Shown: positions 37,987 to 46,432, counted from the stretch's first letter. The stretch: 64,000 nucleotides of DNA from CAITWD01 sp963842065 (GCA_963842065.1 CAWJEW010000009.1:1-64000); one strand, 5' to 3'. The notes: a model not told the origin generated them from the letters alone. Translations and numbers: made by a program.

Positions 37987-38498
37987 CCTCCGGCCAAAGC
38001 AAGGCTTCTTCGGCACAGCACTTGCATCGGGCCGGTTGCACGCCCCACAAGACACTGGTCCGCCGATGTGAGATGGCAAACAAAAACGGGATCTCGCAAC
38101 CCCAGAAGAGGCCAGCTCAGACCCTTCCGAAAGGTTTGCCCAGGCGGCTCTTCGCGTGCGCCACGCCGAGGTGTCTCACGCATGGCCGCCATCACCGGCG
38201 CCTGACGATTCCGCGACAGGCTTCGCGAGATGTGGACGATTCTCCAACTGGGCTGTGTCGAGCGCCCCACCGTGTCGCGCCCGGTGAACCCGGCAGTGTG
38301 GACCCGACGCACCAACCTGGTGACCTCGGCGCTCGTGTTGGTCGTCAACGCGATCGAGCGCGGAACGACGTCGAGCCGGCGAGCCGCGACGGGTCAGATG
38401 CCCGCGAGGGACTGGCGCGGGTCGCAGTCTGAAACCTCCACCACAGGCGTGGTTAACGCTGGCATGGTGCCGCTGACCAGATGGGGCTTGAATTCAGA
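37987..38498. other. Intergenic, no convincing gene
   Basis: Short frames on both strands; none recognisable. The last 60 bases are distinctly A/T-rich and probably contain the promoter of the dtxR-type gene. Confidence 0.45.
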
Positions 38499-38520
38499 TT
38501 TAGTACCGATTAACTTTCAG
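38499..38520. promoter_or_regulatory. Possible DtxR-family operator/promoter
   Basis: 'tttagtaccgattaactttc' immediately upstream of the GTG start, A/T-rich in a GC-rich background and loosely symmetrical (TTAG...TTAAC). It only partly resembles IdeR/MntR boxes. Confidence 0.3.
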
Positions 38521-38522
38521 TC

Positions 38523-39194
38523 GTGACCTCGCTACGTCAGATTTCGCCGGCCATGCAGGATTATGCCAAGGCGATCTACGCACTCGAGATGGAAGGCGGC
38601 GCGGGCGCGTCCACAAGCGCCCTGGCCGAACGCCTCGGCGTCACGTCGCCTTCCGTGTCCGCGATGCTGCACAGGCTCGAGAAGCGCGGCCTGATCGAGT
38701 GCGAGCCCTACCACGGAGCCCGGCTCACCGAGCAGGGCCGCCGCGTCGCGCTCGAGGTATTGCGGCACCACCGCCTGCTTGAGACCTTCTTGTCACAGGA
38801 ACTCGGTGTGCCGTGGGATCGGGTGCACGACGAAGCAGAGCTGCTCGAGCATGTGATCTCGGAGGACCTTGAGCAGCGGATCGCGGCCAAACTCGGGGAT
38901 CCGCTGCGCGACCCGCACGGTGATCCGATTCCGCGCCCTGACCTTCGCCTCGACGATCCCCCGACCCAGGCTCTTTCGGACTTAGCGGCGGGCGCACGCG
39001 GGCGGTTCGTGCGGATCTCAGACGCCAACCCCGACATGCTGCGGTACCTCGACGAGCTTGGGATCTCCCTCGGGGAGACGTTCGAGGTCGTCGAGACTCC
39101 ACGCTTCGGCGGTGCCCTGACCGTGCGCTTCGGCCAGCACGCCCACATGCTCGGCGGAGAGTTGGCCGCTGCGATGCGCGTGGAGGTCGCGTGA
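38523..39194 (+). CDS. DtxR/MntR-family metal-dependent repressor
   Basis: 223 residues. N-terminal winged helix 'MQDYAKAIYALEMEGGAGAS', 'ALAERLGVTSPSVSAMLHRL', the dimerisation/metal-binding helices 'LRHHRLLETFLSQELGVPWD' and 'HDEAELLEHVISEDLEQRIA', and a C-terminal FeoA/SH3-like domain. His and Glu metal ligands typical of the family are present. Its stop overlaps the transporter start (GTGA), so it probably represses this three-gene operon in response to a divalent metal. Confidence 0.92.
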   Translation: MTSLRQISPAMQDYAKAIYALEMEGGAGASTSALAERLGVTSPSVSAMLHRLEKRGLIECEPYHGARLTEQGRRVALEVLRHHRLLETFLSQELGVPWDRVHDEAELLEHVISEDLEQRIAAKLGDPLRDPHGDPIPRPDLRLDDPPTQALSDLAAGARGRFVRISDANPDMLRYLDELGISLGETFEVVETPRFGGALTVRFGQHAHMLGGELAAAMRVEVA

Positions 39195-40594
39195 GCGCGG
39201 CTGAACACCGGCCCGGCAACCAGGGCGTCGAAGCCGGTGGCACGGTCGTCATCAGCTCGGGGATCGCACTGCCACCACTGACCAGCGAGGACGCCGCCCG
39301 GTCCGCCGATCGTTCGCGTGTACATCACGCACGGTTACACGGGCGGCGCTGGCATCTGCTGTGGCTGCTCGTGGGTCCCGGAATGCTGGCCATGCTCGGA
39401 GAGAACGACGGGCCGAGCATGATCTCGTACGCCGCCGACGGCGCGGCGTACGGGCTCAGGTTCTTTCTGCCGTTCATCCCCGTGCTCTTTGCGATGGCGT
39501 TTGTCTGCCAGGAGATGTCCATGCGCGTCGGCGCAGTCACACACCGTGGCTACGGCGAGCTGGTCCTGCAGCGCTACGGGCCGGGCTGGGGCTGGTTCGC
39601 CGCCGCCGACCTCACCTTCACGAACTTGGTCACGCTCGTCAGCGAGTTCGTCGCGATCCGCGTCGGGTTGGCCTATTTCGGGCTCGGCGCCGGCGTGGCC
39701 GTCGTGCTCGGGGTGGGCCTGGTCCTGTTTACGCTCGGCGGGCGGCGCTACTGGCGCTGGGAGCGCCTCGTGCTCGGTCTGGCGCTATTCAACGGTCTGT
39801 TTCTGGTCGCTGCGATCCTCGTGAAACCCCACTTCGGAACGATCACCGGCTCGCTCGACGTCAACCCCTTCCCGAGCGGAAGCTTCAACACCCTGCTGCT
39901 GCTCATCGCGTCAACGATCGGTGCCACGGTCACGCCGTGGATGATCTTCTTCCAGCAAAGTGCCTCCGCGGACAAGGGGATGACCCCACGCGACATCAGA
40001 CACGGCCGCTATGACACCGCGGTCGGGGCGGGCTTGGCAGCAATCTTCGGGGTCGCGGCACTGATCGCCGGTGCCGCATTGGTCACCCACAACGGATCGG
40101 GCATCCAAGGATTCGCCGGTGCCGGGTTCCCGCAAGCGCTCGCACACGTGGCCGGCCGGGCGGCGGCGAGCGTCTTCGCCCTCGGCCTCGTCGAGGCAGG
40201 CGCCGTTGCGATCCTGACGATCTCCGCGAGCACCGCATACGCCGCGGGAGAATGCGTGGGGGCCGCCCACAGCTTCAACAGCTCGCCGCGGCACGCCGCC
40301 GTCTTTCATGCCGTCAACATCGGTGCCGCGCTCATCGCAGCGGCGGTCATCCTGATTCCGGGCGCGCCCCTGCTTGCGATCGCGCTCAACGCCAATGTGC
40401 TCGCGACCGTGCTGCTCCCCATCAGCTTGGTGTTCATGCTCATGCTCGCCAATGACAAGGGCCTGATGGGACCATGGGCCAACAGGCGCTCGACGAATGC
40501 AATTGGCATCGTCGTGGTCATGGTCGTCGGACTTTGCGGAGCCGCCTACGGGATTGACTCCTTTCTGCTCACTACGCACCTCATCGGGTCATGA
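39191..40594 (+). CDS. Divergent NRAMP (SLC11)-family metal transporter
   Basis: 467 residues, about 11 TM helices, with an unusually long cytoplasmic N-terminus of about 55 residues. The TM1 region reads 'GPGMLAMLGENDGPSMISYA', with DPGN of classical manganese/iron transporters replaced by N-D-G-P-S. In TM6 the usual MPH segment reads 'ATVTPWMIFFQQSASADKG'. These changes are known from NRAMP-related proteins with other selectivity, such as magnesium, so the substrate should not be assumed to be manganese. Coupled by 4-base overlaps to the DtxR-type gene upstream and the small membrane protein downstream. Confidence 0.88.
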   Translation: MSAAEHRPGNQGVEAGGTVVISSGIALPPLTSEDAARSADRSRVHHARLHGRRWHLLWLLVGPGMLAMLGENDGPSMISYAADGAAYGLRFFLPFIPVLFAMAFVCQEMSMRVGAVTHRGYGELVLQRYGPGWGWFAAADLTFTNLVTLVSEFVAIRVGLAYFGLGAGVAVVLGVGLVLFTLGGRRYWRWERLVLGLALFNGLFLVAAILVKPHFGTITGSLDVNPFPSGSFNTLLLLIASTIGATVTPWMIFFQQSASADKGMTPRDIRHGRYDTAVGAGLAAIFGVAALIAGAALVTHNGSGIQGFAGAGFPQALAHVAGRAAASVFALGLVEAGAVAILTISASTAYAAGECVGAAHSFNSSPRHAAVFHAVNIGAALIAAAVILIPGAPLLAIALNANVLATVLLPISLVFMLMLANDKGLMGPWANRRSTNAIGIVVVMVVGLCGAAYGIDSFLLTTHLIGS

Positions 40595-40848
40595 GCGTGC
40601 CGGATCCTGCCACGAACGGTGCACCGCCAACCTCGTTCAGCCGCGATGAGGATCTGCAGGCGCAGGAGCGCTTTGAAGACCAGCTGATCCTGCACCTCGA
40701 GCGCGATCAGTTCGTTGCTGAGACGTCTCGCCCGGTCCCACGCGCCCAGCTCGGGGCCCGCACCACGGCCGCGCTGTGGGCGCTTCGCGTCTTTGCCGTG
40801 CTCGTCAGCGCGATGGTGGTCTACACCTTCATCGCCGAGCTGCACTGA
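40591..40848 (+). CDS. Small single-pass membrane protein of the transporter operon
   Basis: 85 residues, ATG overlapping the transporter stop. Acidic/charged N-terminal half ('DEDLQAQERFEDQLILHLER'), then one TM helix near the C-terminus ('ALWALRVFAVLVSAMVVYTF'). No family recognised. Position and coupling suggest an accessory subunit or regulator of the transporter. Confidence 0.7.
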   Translation: MSVPDPATNGAPPTSFSRDEDLQAQERFEDQLILHLERDQFVAETSRPVPRAQLGARTTAALWALRVFAVLVSAMVVYTFIAELH

Positions 40849-41025
40849 CCAGGTGCCAGGCCCGACGCCGCCGCACGACCCGCTCGCTGACGCCCGACCC
40901 CATCCGCCCGCACTCATCGGTGGGGTCGGGAACACGCATCCGGGCATCCCGGGAACTGCGCACCTGTGACAGGCGGCCAGTTGCGGCCGCGTTTCCCACC
41001 CTGTCCCCCATCATCACGCCGGCGT

Positions 41026-41066
41026 GAATCGAAGGGTTGCGGGTTCGAGTCCAGCCCGAGGAGCTC
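41026..41066 (+). other. tRNA-Asn 3'-half fragment no. 3 (att-type remnant)
   Basis: 'gaatcgaagggttgcgggtt' continuing to 'ccagcccgaggagctc'. Same as fragments 1 and 2, but with one mismatch in the T-stem (GCGGG against CCAGC), so it is a more decayed copy. No 5' half. Confidence 0.75.
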
Positions 41067-41762
41067 CCCCGCGTCAGGGGCACGTTCGGGAGTCGTGGGA
41101 ACACTGCTCGGACGGGCGGTTTTGCTCGTTCCACGCAGGTCGTGCGAAGGGCCCAGGCGACCCGGGACGGCGAACGCCCACCTCAGACGCGGCGTCCGGC
41201 CCGCACGGAACCGGCGTGTGTCAATGCGGCCAGGCACGAGCTACACAGCAGACGCGAGACGCCCCCTGTGACGCCCCTCCGGCATAACTTCCCCCAAAGT
41301 GCCAGCCGAGGGGCGCCACGGTGCAGGCGGGGCCTCCGCGAGGAAGCCCCCTGCATGTCACCACGAAACACATTGTCGGCACGTTCGACAAGTTTTTTAA
41401 CGGCAATTCATCGATAACGCTGGCGGGCGACTCGCCAAAGGTCTAAAAATGGATGCGAAGAAGGCGCGGCGGCGATTGCGCGAGCAATGGCAGACGCGCG
41501 ACGCAGGGAGCGACAACCACGCTGATGACCATCGGCCCCATCCACTCCGCACCGGAGGGATCACCTGCCGAAGGAGCGGCGGTCACCAGCCCATAGCATG
41601 TGGTTCGTAGGCGGCGGCCACCCAAGCGCCGCCCCAAGCGCAGTCCCGAAATCGGCCGTCGCGCCTTCTCCACCAACCTGGAGATCCGCCCAGTGTCGTC
41701 CGGTGGGCACGGACCTGTTCGGTCGGTCGTGCAGCGCCGCCCGTACGCCGCGGCGGGATTCA
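41067..41762. other. Intergenic, no convincing gene
   Basis: Several open frames on both strands but no ribosome site, signature or domain. Includes an A/T-richer patch at about 41380-41450. Confidence 0.4.
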
Positions 41763-41798
41763 CACACGAAAGACCCGCCGAAGCGGGTCTTTCGTGTG
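41763..41798. terminator. Strong bidirectional hairpin terminator
   Basis: CACACGAAAGACCCGC and GCGGGTCTTTCGTGTG form a 16-bp perfect stem with a four-base loop. Lies just after the stop of the minus-strand His/Cys-rich gene. Confidence 0.85.
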
Positions 41799-41809
41799 CC
41801 GGTGCCCCG

Positions 41810-42130
41810 TTAGGAGCACCTGCAGCGTGGCGAAGCGACGATGCCGGCCACCAGCAGCGCGAGGGCGATCAGGACGACGAGTGCCTTGCCCTTGCCGTGG
41901 CAGCGCCGGCTGCAGCAGGAGCAGGTGCAGTGCCCGTGGCAGTGACACCCACAGCAGTGGTGGTGGCACCCGCAGCTGCCACCGTCGTGCTCGTGGCATC
42001 CGCATCCGCCGTGGCGATGGCGATGTCGCTGGCCGTGCGCATGGTCTTTGCCGTGACAGCACGCGGTCTGCTCGCCCTCGTGCGGCTCGTCCTCTGCGGC
42101 GGGGTCGGGCTCTGGGACCTGTGAGCTCAT
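41810..42130 (-). CDS. His/Cys-rich single-pass membrane protein, probable metal binder
   Basis: 106 residues from ATG 42130, with AAGGAG seven bases upstream. An acidic N-terminus is followed by about 45 residues of alternating His and Cys ('HGKDHAHGQRHRHRHGGCGC', 'CHHHCCGCHCHGHCTCSCC'), one TM helix ('ALVVLIALALLVAGIVA') and a tail 'SPRCRCS'. Composition strongly implies binding of soft or transition metals at the membrane. The ribosome site and following terminator support this strand, against an open frame opposite. No known family fits (not a metallothionein). The metal-linked DtxR/NRAMP operon is 1 kb away. Confidence 0.75.
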   Translation of the reverse strand: MSSQVPEPDPAAEDEPHEGEQTACCHGKDHAHGQRHRHRHGGCGCHEHDGGSCGCHHHCCGCHCHGHCTCSCCSRRCHGKGKALVVLIALALLVAGIVASPRCRCS

Positions 42131-42277
42131 CGGTCTTCTCCTTGCCGGTGCCGGTCCCCTTCAGCGTAGCGCGCAACGTCGCCCGGATGCGGCGCCGGCG
42201 TTTGCCCCCCGCTGGACCCTTCAGGCGGCATCCCCTACGGTTGCGGTCGACCACCGGACCCGACACGGACGCTTGTC

Positions 42278-43177
42278 TTGGACGACTCACCCAGGTCACC
42301 AGGTCCCGACCTGCCTTCCCGGCCCGGTGGCCGGAAGCGTCGCTGGCGGCGGTGGATCTTCGCCGGCGGCCTCGCGCTGGGGGCGATCGGCACCGCCGGT
42401 GTGGGCCTTGCCCTCACGGCGTCCCCGGCGCGGCCGTCCCAGCAGATCCCCGCGACCCACGCCTCCCGAACCGCGCCGGCGGGGCCGACGACAGCTCCGC
42501 GGCCGGTGGTCTACGTCCAGGCAGGGCATCAGCCGCCCGGCGAGCCGGGATACCTCGCTCAGACCGGCGCAAGCGGCGGCCCATTCGGCAGCGAGGAGGC
42601 ATTCAACGTTCGCCTGGCCGCCGCGCTCGAGGCGAAGCTGCGCGCAGCCGGCGTCATCGTGCACCACACCCCCGCCAAGGTGACCCCATGGGGCGCCCAG
42701 GGGGCCGTGTTCATCAGCGTGCACTTCGATGAGGCCGGCGGCAGCGCCGGCATCGGCTACGCGGTGGACGAGCCGGGACGCGGCGAGAACTACTATCACG
42801 GCGAAGGCACCGGGACGGCCAGCCCGGTCCCCTACCGCGATTCGGCGCCCCATCGACGCGCCACCCAGGTCACGGCCGCAGTGCAGGCGCACTCGCTCGA
42901 GCTCGCCCGCGATCTTGCCGCGACGTTCCGGCCGATCTTCACCGCCAAGAACGGTGCGCACAGCTACTTCCGGGGGGTCGAGCCCGGACGCAAGGGCAAC
43001 GTGCGAATGCAATTCTTCTACGGCTATTACCGGGTCAACACCGGCGCGCGGGTCCTGATCGAGTGCGGTGCAGCGGGCGCCGACAACGCGTTCCTGCGGC
43101 GTATCACCCTCATCGCCACGTCGCTGAGCAGCGGCATCCTGAACTACCTGCGCCAGACCCACCAGCTGGGCGCGTAG
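42278..43177 (+). CDS. Secreted N-acetylmuramoyl-L-alanine amidase (Amidase_3)
   Basis: 299 residues; cleaves the amide between MurNAc and L-Ala in peptidoglycan. N-terminal basic segment and TM anchor ('WIFAGGLALGAIGTAGVGLAL'), Pro/Thr-rich linker, then the Zn-dependent domain: His in 'VYVQAGHQP', Glu in 'GGPFGSEEAFNVRLA', His in 'GAVFISVHFDEAGG', catalytic Glu in 'ARVLIECGAAGADNAFL'. Start TTG 42278 is the best available but lacks a strong ribosome site. Role in cell-wall turnover, or lysis of competitors, cannot be separated. Confidence 0.87.
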   Translation: MDDSPRSPGPDLPSRPGGRKRRWRRWIFAGGLALGAIGTAGVGLALTASPARPSQQIPATHASRTAPAGPTTAPRPVVYVQAGHQPPGEPGYLAQTGASGGPFGSEEAFNVRLAAALEAKLRAAGVIVHHTPAKVTPWGAQGAVFISVHFDEAGGSAGIGYAVDEPGRGENYYHGEGTGTASPVPYRDSAPHRRATQVTAAVQAHSLELARDLAATFRPIFTAKNGAHSYFRGVEPGRKGNVRMQFFYGYYRVNTGARVLIECGAAGADNAFLRRITLIATSLSSGILNYLRQTHQLGA

Positions 43178-43371
43178 GGCCCCGCGCCCGACCGGCCTGC
43201 GTAGCCGCCGCCGCCCGTCGCGCTGGCAACGGCCGACGAGGCCCGCGGATCGGCGGCGTGCGGTGCGCGGCAGCCGCCGCGAGGCATATCCTTGACGCAC
43301 CGGAAGGCCCTAGCGTTGCTCCAGCCGCACGGGTTGGCGCGTGGGGCCTGCAGCCATCTCAGGAGCCGCTC

Positions 43372-44547
43372 GTGGGTATTCGTGGTCTTCTTGCAGTACT
43401 GCTGATCGCCGCGACGGGCACCGGCTGGGCGGTCGGCGCCCCGTCCGCCACCCACAGCTCCGCCAGCGCACCCACGTCGACCGCGACGCACGCCACAACA
43501 GCGCGGGTCGTTCCGGCGCCAGGCGCATCAGGGATCACCCCGTACGTCATCGGCGGCCGTACTGCGTCGCTGGCGTCGTGGCCGTATCTGGTCGCGGTCA
43601 TCAGCCCCGAGGGCTTGTGCACGGGGGACCTGGTCGGCGCGCGCTGGATCCTGACCGCCCGCCACTGCGTCACCGACCCCCAAGGGGGCGTGTATCTGGC
43701 GGGATTAATGCGGGTGACCGTCGGCGGCGGGGCGCTCTTGATGCGGCGCGCCTGGGTGACTCCTGCGCGCATCCTGCCGTACCCGGACTACGACCCGGAC
43801 ACCGCGATCGGCGACCTGGCGCTCATCGAGCTGCCCCACCCGACGACGCGGCAGACCGTGGAGCTTGCCGACGTAAATCCGGACCCAACGCTCAACTGGA
43901 CCGTCCGCATCGCCGGGTGGGGCCTGACCTCTGACTTCGGCGTGACCCCGGACGCCCCGCAACAGGCCGACACCGTGCTGTGGAACCAAGCGTACTGTTC
44001 GTCCACCGAGCCCTCGGTGTACGACCCGACCACGGAGCTATGTGCCGGAGGTCCCGACCAGAGCGGCAACAACCAGTACCCGTCGGTCTGCAACGGCGAC
44101 TCGGGCGGCCCGCTGATCGTCCCGGGCACCGGCGGTGCGTGGACCGACCGGCTGTTGGGCATCACCGATTACGGATCGTTCATGGGTTGCGATTTCTTCC
44201 CGAACGTCTTCCAGGACGTCCCGGCCCACCTGGGCTGGATCCTTGGGACGACCGGGCTCGGCCCCGTCCCCGTGCTGCGCGCGCACGAAACCGCGGCCGG
44301 GCAGGACATCGCCACCGTCAGCGTGTGGCTGCGCGCCTCAGAGGCGCGGACGACGGTTGAACTCCTCAACCCGAACGGCAGCCTGGCGGTCTCCGCACAC
44401 GCACAGGCGTGGCATCACGCCCCGGTGCGGCTCACACTCCGTGGGCTCACGCCGGGTTCGCAGACGCCGGGGTACCGCGTCGTGACCGTGAACGCCTACG
44501 GGACCGCCGGCGATGTCCCGGTGACCGTGCACACCCTCACCCCGTAG
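43372..44547 (+). CDS. Secreted trypsin-like serine protease (S1 family)
   Basis: 391 residues from GTG 43372 (AGGAG upstream). Signal peptide 'GLLAVLLIAATGTGWAVGAPS', propeptide-like Thr/Ser region, activation site 'YVIGGRTASLASWPYLVAVI', His in 'ILTARHCVTD', Asp in 'DTAIGDLALIEL', Ser in 'SVCNGDSGGPLIV'. A C-terminal beta-sandwich extension of about 90 residues follows ('IATVSVWLRASEARTTVELL'), perhaps for substrate or wall binding. The next gene encodes an SSI-like inhibitor. Confidence 0.92.
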   Translation: MGIRGLLAVLLIAATGTGWAVGAPSATHSSASAPTSTATHATTARVVPAPGASGITPYVIGGRTASLASWPYLVAVISPEGLCTGDLVGARWILTARHCVTDPQGGVYLAGLMRVTVGGGALLMRRAWVTPARILPYPDYDPDTAIGDLALIELPHPTTRQTVELADVNPDPTLNWTVRIAGWGLTSDFGVTPDAPQQADTVLWNQAYCSSTEPSVYDPTTELCAGGPDQSGNNQYPSVCNGDSGGPLIVPGTGGAWTDRLLGITDYGSFMGCDFFPNVFQDVPAHLGWILGTTGLGPVPVLRAHETAAGQDIATVSVWLRASEARTTVELLNPNGSLAVSAHAQAWHHAPVRLTLRGLTPGSQTPGYRVVTVNAYGTAGDVPVTVHTLTP

Positions 44548-44553
44548 CGCGCG

Positions 44554-45009
44554 ATGGTCGGCCAGCGGGCCCGCGCACGCGTGCGACACTCCGTGGGCGC
44601 CGCGCTCATCACGGGGGCGTTCGTGCCCCTGCTCGCCGCGTGCGGGTCCACCTCGACGACCCCTCAGTCCACCCAGGCCAACCTGACCGTCACGCTCGAT
44701 CCGGGGGTGCCGACCGCGAGGCCGCAGACGTGGAAGGTCTCATGCCCGAGCCCAACGCACCAGACCGCCTGCAGGCGCCTGCGTGAGACACGCGACGCCT
44801 TCACGTCCCCGCCGCCCGACGTCGCGTGCACGTTGATCTACGGCGGCCCCGAGGTGCTCACCGTCACCGGATACGTCGGCGACCGTCGGGTCGATTACCA
44901 CACCGGACGGGCCAATGGATGCGAGATCGCCGACTATGCGCGGGACCTCGCGCTCGTCGCACCGTTCAGGCCTGCCGGGAAGACGTCGTCCTCGGGCGGC
45001 GCAGGATGA
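44554..45009 (+). CDS. Lipoprotein with subtilisin-inhibitor-like (SSI) domain
   Basis: 151 residues; lipobox L-A-A-C. The mature part has the SSI cysteine pattern: 'WKVSCPSPTHQTACRRLRE', 'DVACTLIYGGPEVLTVTGYV' and 'NGCEIADYARDL'. SSI proteins block subtilisin- and trypsin-like proteases. It lies six bases after the trypsin-like protease gene, so a membrane-tethered inhibitor protecting its producer is likely. Its stop overlaps the ArfB-like gene (ATGA). Confidence 0.8.
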   Translation: MVGQRARARVRHSVGAALITGAFVPLLAACGSTSTTPQSTQANLTVTLDPGVPTARPQTWKVSCPSPTHQTACRRLRETRDAFTSPPPDVACTLIYGGPEVLTVTGYVGDRRVDYHTGRANGCEIADYARDLALVAPFRPAGKTSSSGGAG

Positions 45010-45413
45010 CGCCGGCCGAGATCGCGGCGTACCTCACCGCGCGTGGGACGTGGACCTATTCACGCTCCGGCGGACCCGGTGGCCAGCGGCGCGATCACGT
45101 CGCCACGCAGGCACGACTGGAGATCACCCGCGCCGATCTGGAGGGACTGCCCGCGCCGCTCGGCGACCGCCTGCGCGTCGCCCTGGCGCTGGAGGTCCGG
45201 CCGCTGCGGCTGCGCTCGGGAACCGAGCGCCTTCGTGAGCACAACCGTGCACGTGTCGTCGCTCGCCTCGAGGCGAGGATCCGCGCGGCGCTCGCGCCCC
45301 CTGCCCCGGCGCGCCGACCGACCCGCCCGTCGCGCGCGTCGGTCGAGCGGCGCCTGGCCGACAAGCGGCGCCGGGCGACCACCAAAGCGGCGCGCCAGAT
45401 ACCGGCCGACTGA
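45006..45413 (+). CDS. ArfB/YaeJ-like peptidyl-tRNA hydrolase (GGQ domain)
   Basis: 135 residues. 'YSRSGGPGGQRRDHVATQAR' contains the GGQ catalytic motif of class I release factors. The basic C-terminal tail ('ERRLADKRRRATTKAARQ') would enter the mRNA channel of stalled ribosomes, as in ArfB. The motif departs from the usual SSGPGGQHVNK in its flank. Probable ribosome-rescue factor. Confidence 0.85.
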   Translation: MTPAEIAAYLTARGTWTYSRSGGPGGQRRDHVATQARLEITRADLEGLPAPLGDRLRVALALEVRPLRLRSGTERLREHNRARVVARLEARIRAALAPPAPARRPTRPSRASVERRLADKRRRATTKAARQIPAD

Positions 45414-45433
45414 CCGAGCCCGCGGCGCGCCGG

Positions 45434-46399
45434 CTATGCGTCCAGACGGACCCCGAAGCCCCGCAGGTGCAGGTCGTTGAGCATCGCGTGCAGGGAGGCT
45501 CCGTGACCGGTAAAGGCCCAGCTTGAAAAATCGACGGTCGCATTCCAGAGCGCCTGGTTGAACAGTGTCGCGTCAGTCCACGGCGGCAGATGCGCCTCGC
45601 CCCGCCCGACCCCAACCATCACCTTCGGCGGCCGCGCCTGCCGATAGAACCCACCCGCGCTCGGAAAGTCGCCGTACTGGTCGTCATAGGAATCTGCGAT
45701 GAACACCGGCTTGTTGTTCGCCCGCCGCTCCGCGCTGCCCGCGTTGATCGACGTGCGACCGCCGGAGAAGATCAGGTATGCGTCGATGCGTCGGTCGCGA
45801 TACCCGCGATTGAACGCGAGCGTCGCGACGGTGCTGCCGCCGTCGCTGTGGCCAGCGAGCGCAATCTCAGACCGGTTGACCAGGACGGGCAGCGTGAGGT
45901 TCAGCACCTGGGTGAGGACGGCCGGCAAGTCGGCCGCCTGCCGGGCGCTCGCCGCCCCTTGCGACAGCAACCCGGGCCCGCGCGACATCCCGGGACTCGT
46001 CGGAGCGATCACCAGGAAGCCTGCCGACGCCCACGCGCGCAGCATGCTGGCGTAGACGGTCGGGTTGCTGTCCCAGCCGTGGGCAAACTCGATCGCGGGC
46101 ACAACGACGCCCGCGGTCACCCGCGGGATCACGAGCATCGTTCTGAGCACGCGCGACCCGCGGTGCAGGACGACCCAACGCGTTGAGGTTGCGAAGTTGT
46201 GCACCCGGTGGAGCGTGAGGACAAACGGCTTCGTGGCGGCGGGCGCCGACACGGTCGCGTCCTGACTCGCCACGACAGCCGGCACCGCGGCGGCCACGAC
46301 CGTCGCGGCCGCCGCGGCAACGACAACCGCGCGGAGCCCACGCCGACGAGCACCACGATTGCCGGTCTGCCGGCGATCTGCACGGCCGAGTTTTCCCAT
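45434..46399 (-). CDS. Secreted alpha/beta hydrolase
   Basis: 321 residues from ATG 46399 (GGAGG upstream). Basic N-terminus with signal 'LRAVVVAAAAATVVAAAVPA'. Alpha/beta hydrolase fold with nucleophile elbow 'IALAGHSDGGSTVATLAF', acid in 'FIADSYDDQYGDF' and His in 'GRGEAHLPPW'. Related to chlorophyllase/PET-hydrolase-like esterases. Substrate unknown. Divergent from the following membrane-protein gene. Confidence 0.85.
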   Translation of the reverse strand: MGKLGRADRRQTGNRGARRRGLRAVVVAAAAATVVAAAVPAVVASQDATVSAPAATKPFVLTLHRVHNFATSTRWVVLHRGSRVLRTMLVIPRVTAGVVVPAIEFAHGWDSNPTVYASMLRAWASAGFLVIAPTSPGMSRGPGLLSQGAASARQAADLPAVLTQVLNLTLPVLVNRSEIALAGHSDGGSTVATLAFNRGYRDRRIDAYLIFSGGRTSINAGSAERRANNKPVFIADSYDDQYGDFPSAGGFYRQARPPKVMVGVGRGEAHLPPWTDATLFNQALWNATVDFSSWAFTGHGASLHAMLNDLHLRGFGVRLDA

Positions 46400-46432
46400 G
46401 GCGGGTCCTCCGTGCGCTTAACGTTGCACTAA

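Noticed and set aside
30958..41066. Complete tRNA-Asn genes at the three T-arm matches
   Set aside because: The 5' acceptor strand, D-arm and anticodon stem are absent upstream in all three; only 3' halves are present.
41443..42124. Plus- and minus-strand open frames at 41.4-42.1 kb other than the His/Cys-rich gene
   Set aside because: No ribosome sites or signatures; one is antisense to the His/Cys-rich gene, which has AAGGAG and a terminator.
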